A stretch of DNA of 64,000 nucleotides. Source: Iodobacter fluviatilis. GTDB taxonomy: Bacteria > Pseudomonadota > Gammaproteobacteria > Burkholderiales > Chitinibacteraceae. Under the pieces are notes generated by a model. The model was given only the letters and a program-made list of their open reading frames with translations, searched no databases and had not been told where the DNA came from. This document shows, piece after piece, positions 44,587 to 52,484 of the stretch. The stretch is taken from the NCBI RefSeq assembly GCF_004194535.1, contig NZ_CP025781.1, positions 3,782,001-3,846,000 on the forward strand, written 5' to 3'. The translations under genes and the position numbers were made by a program. How positions within the stretch are numbered: the stretch's first letter is position 1; each line of letters starts with the position of its first letter.

Positions 44587-46035
44587 TTACGATGAGCAAG
44601 AAACGCCAATCTGTGCTGCCCATGCCGGCGGCAGTGCTGCATAGTGTTCAAATTCAGCTTTTTCGGTAAATGGCTGCATTAAGCAGCGGTGTAAGTTATT
44701 GATTTCACTAAAGTCGTCTGCATCACGGGCTTTTTGGATGGCAATTTCGGCAAGATAGTTACGTAAAACATATTTAGGGTTTATTTGATTCATGCTTGCG
44801 ATTCGTTCGTTGGAATCCTGTGCTTCGCGGCTAAGGCGGAGTTGATAATCTGAAAACCAAACATCATAAGCCGTGCGGTCTAAAAAGTGATTTCGCAGGC
44901 TGTTGTCGATATTTGCCAGATTGCGCCAGAAGAAGGTCCAATCGGTATGGGATGCGTGCATTAGTTCAAATAAGCGGGTGATCAAGCTCCAATCGCTCTC
45001 TTGCCAAGTTAATAAGCCCAATTTTTGCCGCAGTAAATCAGCAAAGTGCGCTTCAAAATGGCTTTGATATTGCTGCAATGCATTAAGGGCGGCGGCTCTA
45101 TCCATCAGGGGTAATAAAGCTTGTGCTAAACACTGTAAATTCCACAGCCCCATTTCTGGCTGGTTTTGGTAGCTGTAACGGCCAGTATCATCGGAGTGAT
45201 TGCAAATATGCCCAGCATCAAAGCCATCCATAAAGCCAAAGGGGCCATAATCAAGGGTGAGGCCTAGGATGCTCATATTGTCGGAATTCATCACTCCATG
45301 GCAAAAGCCCACTGCCTGCCACTTGGCAATCATCACTGCCGTGCGTTCAATCACTTGCTCTAGTAAGCTCACGTAGGGATTGCTTGCTTGGCGAGCGCTG
45401 GGGTAATGATGCTGAATCACCCAATCGGCTAGTTCACGCAGTGAATCAAGATCATTGCGGTAATGTTCAAAATGGCCAAAACGTACAAAACTAGGGGCCG
45501 TGCGTAAGACCACGGCGGCGGTTTCTAAACGCTCACGCCAAACACCGTGGGCTGATCCGGCCATGCCTAGGGCCCGGGTGGTAGGAATGCTCAAGCCTTG
45601 CATGGCTTCTGAGCAGAGATACTCACGTATCGATGATCTAAGCACCGCTCGGCCATCGCCACGGCGGGAATAAGGCGTTGGCCCAGTGCCTTTGAGCTGC
45701 ATTTCCCAAAAATCACCATTTGCAGCGTGGTATTCGCCAATTAAAATAGCGCGTCCATCCCCTAGCTGGCCGGCGTTAACCCCAAACTGATGGCCAGAAT
45801 ATATGCTGGCAATTGGCTCGCTGTTGGTGGGGAGTCGATTGCCACAGAGATAGTCGGCTAGATTTGGCTGCTGGCCAGCATCGCTGGCTAGCCCCATCTC
45901 TCTGGCGAGTTGCTGATTCCACGCGATTAAGTAGGGTGCAGGCAGAGGAGTAGGCTGAATCCGCGTGTAAAAATGGCTAGGGAGTCGGCCAAAGCGGGGT
46001 GTGAGTAAAATTTGGTCAAATGTAAGCGGTATCAT
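44587..46035 (-). CDS. selO: Protein adenylyltransferase SelO (YdiU family)
   Basis: A 482-residue pseudokinase-fold enzyme that AMPylates proteins. ATG 46035 gives the usual MIPLTFDQILLTPRFGRLP start; the frame is open further up, but that part is not family-like. Motifs: SGHQFGVNAGQLGDGRA, KGTGPTPYSRRGDGRAVLRS, GVMNSDNMSILGLTLDYGPF. The C-terminus VSCSS has Cys where eukaryotic SelO has selenocysteine. It is divergent from ybaK. Confidence 0.92.
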   Translation of the reverse strand: MIPLTFDQILLTPRFGRLPSHFYTRIQPTPLPAPYLIAWNQQLAREMGLASDAGQQPNLADYLCGNRLPTNSEPIASIYSGHQFGVNAGQLGDGRAILIGEYHAANGDFWEMQLKGTGPTPYSRRGDGRAVLRSSIREYLCSEAMQGLSIPTTRALGMAGSAHGVWRERLETAAVVLRTAPSFVRFGHFEHYRNDLDSLRELADWVIQHHYPSARQASNPYVSLLEQVIERTAVMIAKWQAVGFCHGVMNSDNMSILGLTLDYGPFGFMDGFDAGHICNHSDDTGRYSYQNQPEMGLWNLQCLAQALLPLMDRAAALNALQQYQSHFEAHFADLLRQKLGLLTWQESDWSLITRLFELMHASHTDWTFFWRNLANIDNSLRNHFLDRTAYDVWFSDYQLRLSREAQDSNERIASMNQINPKYVLRNYLAEIAIQKARDADDFSEINNLHRCLMQPFTEKAEFEHYAALPPAWAAQIGVSCSS

Positions 46036-46108
46036 GATAAATAAGCGCATTAAGTCCGAGTAATTTAGTCGGGTATTGTAGCGCTTTAGAATAATAAAGA
46101 GGTAGCAA

Positions 46109-46600
46109 ATGAGTGAAAAAATACCCGTTACCCAAGCGATTCGTACTTTACGCTTGCACAAGGTGGTATATGCCGAGTGGCCTTATGCCTATGAGGAAAA
46201 AGGTGGCACCGCTGCATCGGCTAGGGAGCTAGGAGTGGATGAGCACGTGGTGATCAAAACGCTGATCATGGAAGACGATAAAAAACAGCCGATGATTGTG
46301 CTGATGCATGGTGATTGTGAGGTTTCAACCAAGAATTTAGCGCGTCATTTAAAAGTAAAACATATTGTGCCTTGCCAGCCAGAGGTGGCGAATCGTCATT
46401 CGGGCTATATGGTGGGCGGTACGTCGCCCTTTGGTACTAAGCGGGCTATGCCGGTGTATATGCAAGATAGCATTGCCACACTGGACATCATTTACATCAA
46501 TGGGGGTAAGCGTGGTTTTTTGATTAGCTTAGTGGCCGCAGAAGCGGTGCGCGTCTTAAAACCTGTCTTACTTGATATGGCGAATCCTCATGAGGGGTAG
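46109..46600 (+). CDS. ybaK: Cys-tRNA(Pro)/Cys-tRNA(Cys) deacylase YbaK
   Basis: A 163-residue editing enzyme that removes cysteine from mischarged tRNA-Pro. Features: TQAIRTLRLHKVVYAEWPY, VIKTLIMEDDK with the catalytic Lys region, MHGDCEVSTKNLARHL, and GGTSPFGTKRAMPVY. GAGG precedes the start. The length is normal for YbaK. Confidence 0.93.
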   Translation: MSEKIPVTQAIRTLRLHKVVYAEWPYAYEEKGGTAASARELGVDEHVVIKTLIMEDDKKQPMIVLMHGDCEVSTKNLARHLKVKHIVPCQPEVANRHSGYMVGGTSPFGTKRAMPVYMQDSIATLDIIYINGGKRGFLISLVAAEAVRVLKPVLLDMANPHEG

Positions 46601-46638
46601 CAGTAGGGCACTGCGGCACCCTTAATGCTTGTGCATGC

Positions 46639-48252
46639 TTATAGATTAAATTTAGCGACTACCGTTTTAAGATTTAGCGCTTCACGATCTAGATGCAGCG
46701 CCGTTTCCGCATTGGCTTGTACCGCTAGATTGTTTTCTTCACTCGCTTGCGCAATTCGCTCAATATTTTGGCTGATTAAGTTACACACTTGCCGTTGCTC
46801 TTTGAGCGAATCAGCAATGGCGTGAATCGCGGTATGCACTGATTGAGCTGCGTTTTGGCTGTTTTGTACGGAGTCAGCCGCGGCTTCTGCCTGCTGTGCG
46901 CCGTGCTGCACTTCGCTCAGTGCCTGATTCATGATCGTGGCTGCGGTGGTGGTGCTGGTTTGAATGGCGTTGATGGTGTCGTTGATTTCAAGTGTGGATT
47001 GGGTGGTGCGCTCGGCGAGTTTTCTCACTTCATCGGCCACAACGGCAAAGCCGCGCCCCATATCCCCGGCACGGGCGGCTTCGATCGCGGCATTGAGTGC
47101 CAGTAAATTGGTTTGATCGGCAATATCCCTAATCACCCTAGCAATTTGTCCAACCGCATTAGAGCGATCCTGCAATTGCATGATGTGCTGAGTGGCTGAT
47201 TCAATGGTGCCAGTCATTTGGCGAAGTGCAGCTTGAGTAGCGTGAATGATTTGGCTGCTGGTGTGAGTGGCGGCAAGGGCTAGATCCGTTGAAGCGCTGA
47301 CTTCTTCGGAGTTGTCGGTGATAACGGAAACGCTAACTGTCATTTCTTCTACGGAAGAGGCGAGCGAAGCGGATGCTTGATTTTGCAACTCAATTGCTGA
47401 AGAGGTTTGGTTACTGCCATTGCTAAGCTCGTTGGATGCAATGGCAATCGCGCTAGAGCTACTGGCGATGTTTTGCACCGCACCGCGTAGGCTATTTTGC
47501 ATGGCACTGAGGGTTTCTAGTAGTAGGCCCAATTCGTCTTTACCTGCGCTAGGTTTGCTTTTGCTTAAATCGCCAGCGGCGATGATGCCGGCAAATTGTG
47601 TGGCACTGCTTACCGCGTGGCTAATGTCTTTAATAAGCCAGATGGAAAATGAAAGTAATACCAGCGTAATGATTAGCACAATAATGATGTTGTAAACACG
47701 GGTGGATGAATAGGCGAGCACAGATGTTTCGTGGTCTTGCTTTGCCACATCTAACTGTAATGTGGTGAGCTCAGAGATTTTATCGGAAACGGGCTCGATG
47801 GCAGGGTACATTTCATGCACAACGAGCTGGTCTAGCGCCGCGCTATCTTTGTTGACCATTGCTTGTTTAAGCTTGTTGGTTATTTGATTGGCCAGTTTCA
47901 TCCGCTGCTCGTTTTCTTTGGCTAGCGCACTTTCTTTTGCATCCATTTGGCTTGCCATATAGTTGCCCCAGTTGCGCGTAATGCCTTCTTCAGCCGCTTG
48001 GATGGAGGCAATGCCTTTATCTGTAGTAAGGCTACCATTTCGAACTTTATGGCTTGTATCTACAATATTGACTGCATATAGATCGGCAACGGTTTTTAAA
48101 TCACGTAAGGGAACAACGCGGTCTAAATAGATGCCATTCATGGTTTGATTGGCTTGATAAATACCATTTAGCCCGATTAGGCTGATAATTAAAACCGCGA
48201 TAATGCCTAGGGCACTCATGATAACTAAGCGTAAACGTAATGACATATTCAT
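46639..48252 (-). CDS. Methyl-accepting chemotaxis protein
   Basis: A 537-residue chemoreceptor. There is an N-terminal membrane segment (about 8-30), a four-helix-bundle ligand domain (about 35-185), a second membrane segment ([20 protein letters not shown]), a HAMP region, and a long cytoplasmic helical hairpin. The tip motif is [40 protein letters not shown]. No C-terminal CheR pentapeptide is present. The ligand is unknown. No other chemotaxis genes are adjacent. Confidence 0.93.
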   Translation of the reverse strand: MNMSLRLRLVIMSALGIIAVLIISLIGLNGIYQANQTMNGIYLDRVVPLRDLKTVADLYAVNIVDTSHKVRNGSLTTDKGIASIQAAEEGITRNWGNYMASQMDAKESALAKENEQRMKLANQITNKLKQAMVNKDSAALDQLVVHEMYPAIEPVSDKISELTTLQLDVAKQDHETSVLAYSSTRVYNIIIVLIITLVLLSFSIWLIKDISHAVSSATQFAGIIAAGDLSKSKPSAGKDELGLLLETLSAMQNSLRGAVQNIASSSSAIAIASNELSNGSNQTSSAIELQNQASASLASSVEEMTVSVSVITDNSEEVSASTDLALAATHTSSQIIHATQAALRQMTGTIESATQHIMQLQDRSNAVGQIARVIRDIADQTNLLALNAAIEAARAGDMGRGFAVVADEVRKLAERTTQSTLEINDTINAIQTSTTTAATIMNQALSEVQHGAQQAEAAADSVQNSQNAAQSVHTAIHAIADSLKEQRQVCNLISQNIERIAQASEENNLAVQANAETALHLDREALNLKTVVAKFNL

Positions 48253-48822
48253 CCCCAGTAGTGTGATGTAAATGCAGTAAGCTTATTGCTAATATGTCTG
48301 GATTTCTTATCTTTACTTTCTACCGTGGCTTATTAAACAAATTATATTGTTCTTGTGTTTAAAAATTATCTTTGATCGCTATATTTTCGCGTTAAATAAA
48401 ATTGGTTTGTATTGAGTGTGGCGATGTAAGAAAATGTTTTTTACGCACATGTTGAGTATAGTTTGTTTCTTCTGGATGTCTAATTTACGCAAAATTAAAT
48501 GGTGTTTACTTGGTGCAATTTCCCAATTGTAGTGCAGTGGTAACTCTACGGCTGTGGTTCTTTTTCTTCTAAGTGAGTTATTTGTGATTTTTTGAGGGGG
48601 GCGTATTCATTTAAATCTATAAGTTTTAAGTGTAAGGGGCTAAAAATGCGAATTAATAGGGTAATCCTTTCATTTTTAAAGCGCACCTGAAAGTAGAAGG
48701 CTAGGGTCTGTTGACGTTTCATTAACGCCGTGCAGCCCCAAAAATGGGCTAAACCCGAAGGGCTGATTAAATAAATGAATACTGAGTCCATAAAGATAAG
48801 CTGATTTTGCGGGGGGATTGTC
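48253..48822. other. Intergenic region upstream of the chemoreceptor
   Basis: About 570 bp, AT-rich near the chemoreceptor (its promoter should lie here, minus strand). An 81-codon minus frame (48546-48791) has no ribosome site or family and I do not call it. The stretch 48709-48775 (GGGTCTGTTGACGTTTCATT and onward) resembles a common dispersed repeat or IS-end remnant. Confidence 0.4.
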
Positions 48823-49956
48823 TTACCATGTTGGTAAAGGATGCTCTAATTTTATCCACTCTTCAAAATGATCGTCTTCAAAACGATAAACCCCACGATC
48901 TTCCCTCGATAAATGTTGTTTTTCAAACAACCTAGCTAAGGCGTTGTTTACCGTGTGGTTGGCAATTTCAGCCAGCCCCAGATATTGGCCAAGCTTAATA
49001 CGGGTGTTTTTGCTGCTTAAACCTTCTTGCTTTGCTGCTATTGCTTGCAAAATGATTCGATCAACGGGTAATAGCTCACTCCATAGGCTATCAAAGCCTT
49101 GATCGGTATAGGTCTTTGCCAGTGCGTTTTCTATGGCGCTTAGGCAGCCATGAAAAGGGCGAATAAGATACTCTTCTAAGAAACGCCTGAATAATTCTGG
49201 GGTTTGTTTTAGCTGATTAAATGCCTCTATTCCTTGTTGATCAGTGAGATGATAATTACGATCAAGAATATGATTGCTCACGGCAATCATATGTTGTACG
49301 AATAAATTATCTAATAACGGGAAGGGTTCAACTGGAGCCCAGTTGTAAAATGGTTGATTTGATTTAGCAAACATGTCCCTTAATGTGTGCTCACTGCTGC
49401 CGGTAAAGATGACGTGGATTTTTTGTTTGCGCACATCTAAACCAGCGCGCAATGCGGCGGCTAGATCGCCATTATTGGCGCTGGCTAAAATTTGCGCCTC
49501 ATCAATGAGTAATAAAATAGTGTCTTGGCACTGATCGATTTGCTGCCACATATTGGTCATTAAATTGGCCGTGCTCTTGTCTGCTTCAAAACGCGTTTCA
49601 AAGCTACCTTCGGCCATCGGTGTTTTCGCGTTGAGCTTGATAGTGCCAATTTTTTTGCTGCTTATTTTTTTGATGCGCTCCAAAAAGCCATCACTGTTTT
49701 GCAGGCTATTGATAACGCTGGATGCCACACCTTCACTAGTATTGTCTCTGCATTCCCATAGATTGATATAAATCACCCGATAGCCTTGTTTGGCTGCTGC
49801 AGGGCCTAGATCTTGGAGTAAAAATTCGGTTTTACCCATGCGCCGCCGCGCAAATAGGGCGCGGCTATTACTTAGTTTTAGCGCGAAGCTTTTTAGGTAG
49901 TAATCGGCCAATTCTGGGCGCTGAAAGTGCCAATCGGGATTGCTCTTTGTGTGCAT
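48823..49956 (-). CDS. AAA+ family ATPase with C-terminal winged helix
   Basis: A 377-residue ATPase (start ATG 49956). The P-loop reads FARRRMGKTEFLLQ, in which the first Gly of GxxxxGKT is Ala. Walker B is TILLLIDEAQIL, and the sensor-like IHVIFTGSSEHTLRDMF follows. The C-terminal part (about 290-375) looks like a winged helix. It resembles the bacterial/archaeal ATPase_2 (MNS/STAND-like) group, often found alone and of unknown function. It lies 72 bp downstream of the REC-TPR gene on the same strand. Confidence 0.75.
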   Translation of the reverse strand: MHTKSNPDWHFQRPELADYYLKSFALKLSNSRALFARRRMGKTEFLLQDLGPAAAKQGYRVIYINLWECRDNTSEGVASSVINSLQNSDGFLERIKKISSKKIGTIKLNAKTPMAEGSFETRFEADKSTANLMTNMWQQIDQCQDTILLLIDEAQILASANNGDLAAALRAGLDVRKQKIHVIFTGSSEHTLRDMFAKSNQPFYNWAPVEPFPLLDNLFVQHMIAVSNHILDRNYHLTDQQGIEAFNQLKQTPELFRRFLEEYLIRPFHGCLSAIENALAKTYTDQGFDSLWSELLPVDRIILQAIAAKQEGLSSKNTRIKLGQYLGLAEIANHTVNNALARLFEKQHLSREDRGVYRFEDDHFEEWIKLEHPLPTW

Positions 49957-50039
49957 GTTTAGCAACATCTACAGTAATTAGATATGTCTAGATTGTATAG
50001 ATATTGATAAACAAGTCCATCGTTTACGTAATTTAATCG

Positions 50040-51695
50040 CTAGCTTGCGATGTTGCTATCTTGAGGCTGGCTGGGTTTACTGCTGAGTAAGTCATCTAGG
50101 TCGGCTTGCAGGCCAAGTAAAATACTGTCTTCGATATGCCCTTGCAAGCGGTTGATCAGATCGCTTGCGGTTTTAAGTAGTGATACACGCGTCTCTTTGT
50201 TAGCAAGCCCAGTTTTTAAGTATTTGATGCTGGCATGTGCCGCAGAGAGGGTGAGTCTAGAGTTGCGGGTGCTTTGTGCTGCTGGCACTAATAGCGCCAC
50301 GGCGTCTTCTAACTTGGATTTCAGCATAAGCTGCACGCCATTATTATTGATGTCGGTGATTTCTTGCCCAGTTTGCTGGATGAATTGCCGCCAAGTGCTC
50401 CTTTTGTTAGCGGTGCTTTCTAGTATGCCAGAGATGTTTTTAGTTGTTACGAAGCGTTGAGCTAAAATGGCGAGCCAGCGATAAGGGGGATTGCTACTAT
50501 TGGCGGCTTCGTTTTCATTGCTGGGGGGGTAAATTAAATTCGCCGTCATAATAAAGCTGATGGCCAATTCCATATTAAAATCATCGCCCCTCATGCTGGT
50601 TTCTATTTTGCTGAGGTCTTCTGTTTTTCCGCTAAAAATAGCACTGGCAAGGTGGGCTGAAATTCTATTTTCGGCGTTATCATCTTTACGTACGCGCTCT
50701 TGTACCATGCGCAGATATTTTTCCGCATCGCCAAGATCGTCTTCAATTTTTGCAGCGATTGCGAGTTGCAAAATAGTATTTGCAGATAGGGCCGATGAAT
50801 TGCCGCCGCAATTGACCGCGCGGCTAAGTAATACCTTGGCTTTATTACTATCACCCAGCATATTGGCTAAATTACCGGCTTTTTGTAAGCGGCTGATATT
50901 GTTTGGAGTGATGGCTTGGCATTTATCAAACACCACCATTGCTTCCTCTAAGCGTCCATCATTCATATACATATTGGCCAATTCTTCGTAGGCATCTACA
51001 TACTGGCTGTTTTCTATTATGGATGATTGTAATAGTTTATCTGCTTGGGTTTTATTGCCCTGCTTGTTATATACCTTGGCTAGGCCTAGTTTTGCCCAGG
51101 GAATTAAACGGCTGGAAAGAATTTCTTCAAATAAAGCACGGGCTTCATCGAGTTGATTGCTTTCGATAAGTAGGGTGGAAAGCAGTCGCAATAAATCAGA
51201 TTTATAGGGTGTATCAGGCTGGGCAAGTAATAAGCGTGCTGCTTCAATGGCACCCAATGGATTGTCTTGCTCAATACAGGTGAAAATAGGCTGAAGCGTC
51301 TTTTTTTTCTTCCAAGCAACTTGAAGTCGGGTAATTAATTGGTGACCGGTAAAGGGTTTAATGAGGTAATCATCGGGGCCAACTTCTGCGACTGCGACTA
51401 CTTTCTCGTAGGATGCTTCGGCGGTAATCATAAACCATACCGAGCTAAGCGGAAGCTCACCGCTTCTGCGTATTTCTTCTAGTAGCTCTTGCCCATTCAT
51501 GCCTTCGCCAAAATCATAATCACATAGAATAACGTCGTATTCTGCATTGCGTAGGCGGCGACGTGTTTCGCCAACACTACTGGCGGCATCCACACGATTA
51601 ATGCCAATTTGGGCAAGCGTCATTCGCAATGACTGGCGCACTGTGGGCGAGTCATCAGCGATAAGCACCTTGGAGTCGTGGATTAGATCTGTCAT
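50040..51695 (-). CDS. Response regulator with TPR repeats
   Basis: A 551-residue protein. The receiver domain covers about 8-130 (VLIADDSPTVRQSLRMTLAQ, phospho-Asp in VILCDYDFGEGMNG, Lys in DDYLIKPFTG). Then TPR repeats (about 180-330: WAKLGLAKVYNKQGNKTQAD, YVDAYEELANMYMNDGRLEE). The rest is helical and undefined. No DNA-binding or enzymatic output is seen, so it probably works through protein contacts. Similar REC-TPR proteins occur in gammaproteobacteria, where function is poorly known. Confidence 0.82.
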   Translation of the reverse strand: MTDLIHDSKVLIADDSPTVRQSLRMTLAQIGINRVDAASSVGETRRRLRNAEYDVILCDYDFGEGMNGQELLEEIRRSGELPLSSVWFMITAEASYEKVVAVAEVGPDDYLIKPFTGHQLITRLQVAWKKKKTLQPIFTCIEQDNPLGAIEAARLLLAQPDTPYKSDLLRLLSTLLIESNQLDEARALFEEILSSRLIPWAKLGLAKVYNKQGNKTQADKLLQSSIIENSQYVDAYEELANMYMNDGRLEEAMVVFDKCQAITPNNISRLQKAGNLANMLGDSNKAKVLLSRAVNCGGNSSALSANTILQLAIAAKIEDDLGDAEKYLRMVQERVRKDDNAENRISAHLASAIFSGKTEDLSKIETSMRGDDFNMELAISFIMTANLIYPPSNENEAANSSNPPYRWLAILAQRFVTTKNISGILESTANKRSTWRQFIQQTGQEITDINNNGVQLMLKSKLEDAVALLVPAAQSTRNSRLTLSAAHASIKYLKTGLANKETRVSLLKTASDLINRLQGHIEDSILLGLQADLDDLLSSKPSQPQDSNIAS

Positions 51696-51838
51696 GTGTA
51701 AGCACTATAATTGGGTGACGTATGTTGTAACCGTTGACCAATTATGGAAGAGGCTAGTGTTATTTGCTGTAAATGCAGGTTTTGAAGCGCTAGCTGGTTT
51801 TTTGCTAAGGAAAGTGCTGATGAGAGAGGGAATGGGTG

Positions 51839-51863
51839 AAAAAAAACCCAGCTTAGGCTGGGT
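51839..51863 (-). terminator. Terminator of the tRNA-Leu array
   Basis: The stem ACCCAGC/GCTGGGT with loop TTAG. On the minus strand it is followed by eight or more T. It lies about 90 bp after the last tRNA and should end the tRNA transcript. Confidence 0.8.
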
Positions 51864-51950
51864 GTTCGCGGTAAATATTAAAGGCTAAAATAAGAAAATA
51901 AATTTAACTGGCGTGTGATAAATCAATTTCAAATTAAGCAATATCATAAA

Positions 51951-52035
51951 TGGTGCCCAGAAGAGGACTCGAACCTCCACACCCTAAGGCACATGGACCT
52001 GAACCATGCGCGTCTACCAATTCCGCCATCTGGGC
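51951..52035 (-). tRNA. tRNA-Leu(CAG), copy 1
   Basis: An 85-nt cloverleaf including encoded CCA. The acceptor is GCCCAGA/TCTGGGC, the anticodon loop TTCAGGT (anticodon CAG), there is a long class II variable arm, and the T loop is GGTTCGAGTCC. It is almost identical to the two tRNAs further upstream on the minus strand. Confidence 0.97.
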
Positions 52036-52096
52036 AATACAAAAACTGTGATTCTTTGCTTAAATCTATTTAATAAATATTGCTTACATCTGTCAT

Positions 52097-52181
52097 TGGT
52101 GCCCAGAAGAGGACTCGAACCTCCACACCCTAAGGCACATGGACCTGAACCATGCGCGTCTACCAATTCCGCCATCTGGGC
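52097..52181 (-). tRNA. tRNA-Leu(CAG), copy 2
   Basis: Identical to copy 1 across the 85-nt gene, including CCA. The 61-bp spacer and tandem arrangement suggest one transcript. Confidence 0.97.
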
Positions 52182-52263
52182 ATTACTATTGCATTTTACA
52201 ACTTAAGCACCAGCTATCTATAAATCACTGGTCTATTGCGTCTTAAGTGAATTTTATAAAGCG

Positions 52264-52348
52264 TGGTGCCCAGGAGAGGACTCGAACCTCCACACCCTAA
52301 GGCACATGGACCTGAACCATGCGCGTCTACCAATTCCGCCACCTGGGC
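52264..52348 (-). tRNA. tRNA-Leu(CAG), copy 3
   Basis: The first of the three in transcription order. It differs from copies 1 and 2 by a compensated change in the last acceptor pair (GCCCAGG/CCTGGGC in place of GCCCAGA/TCTGGGC). Anticodon CAG, CCA encoded. Confidence 0.97.
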
Positions 52349-52484
52349 GCTCTATAAAGCGCTAGAATGTTGCTGCGCCTCACTTAAGAGGAGGCGATTA
52401 TTGTTAAAAGCAGACACTATGTCAAGAAATATACCGAAGAAATCTTTAAGAATTTCCACTATTCCAAATCAGGAGGCCCAGCAA

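Noticed and set aside
48546..48791. An 81-codon minus-strand frame upstream of the AAA ATPase region
   Set aside because: No ribosome site, no family resemblance, and it overlaps a repeat-like stretch beginning GGGTCTGTTGACG.
52263..52484. N-terminal extension of the rnr reading frame through the third tRNA-Leu
   Set aside because: It is an accidental open frame across a tRNA on the opposite strand; AGGAGG before ATG 52485 and family alignment set the start.
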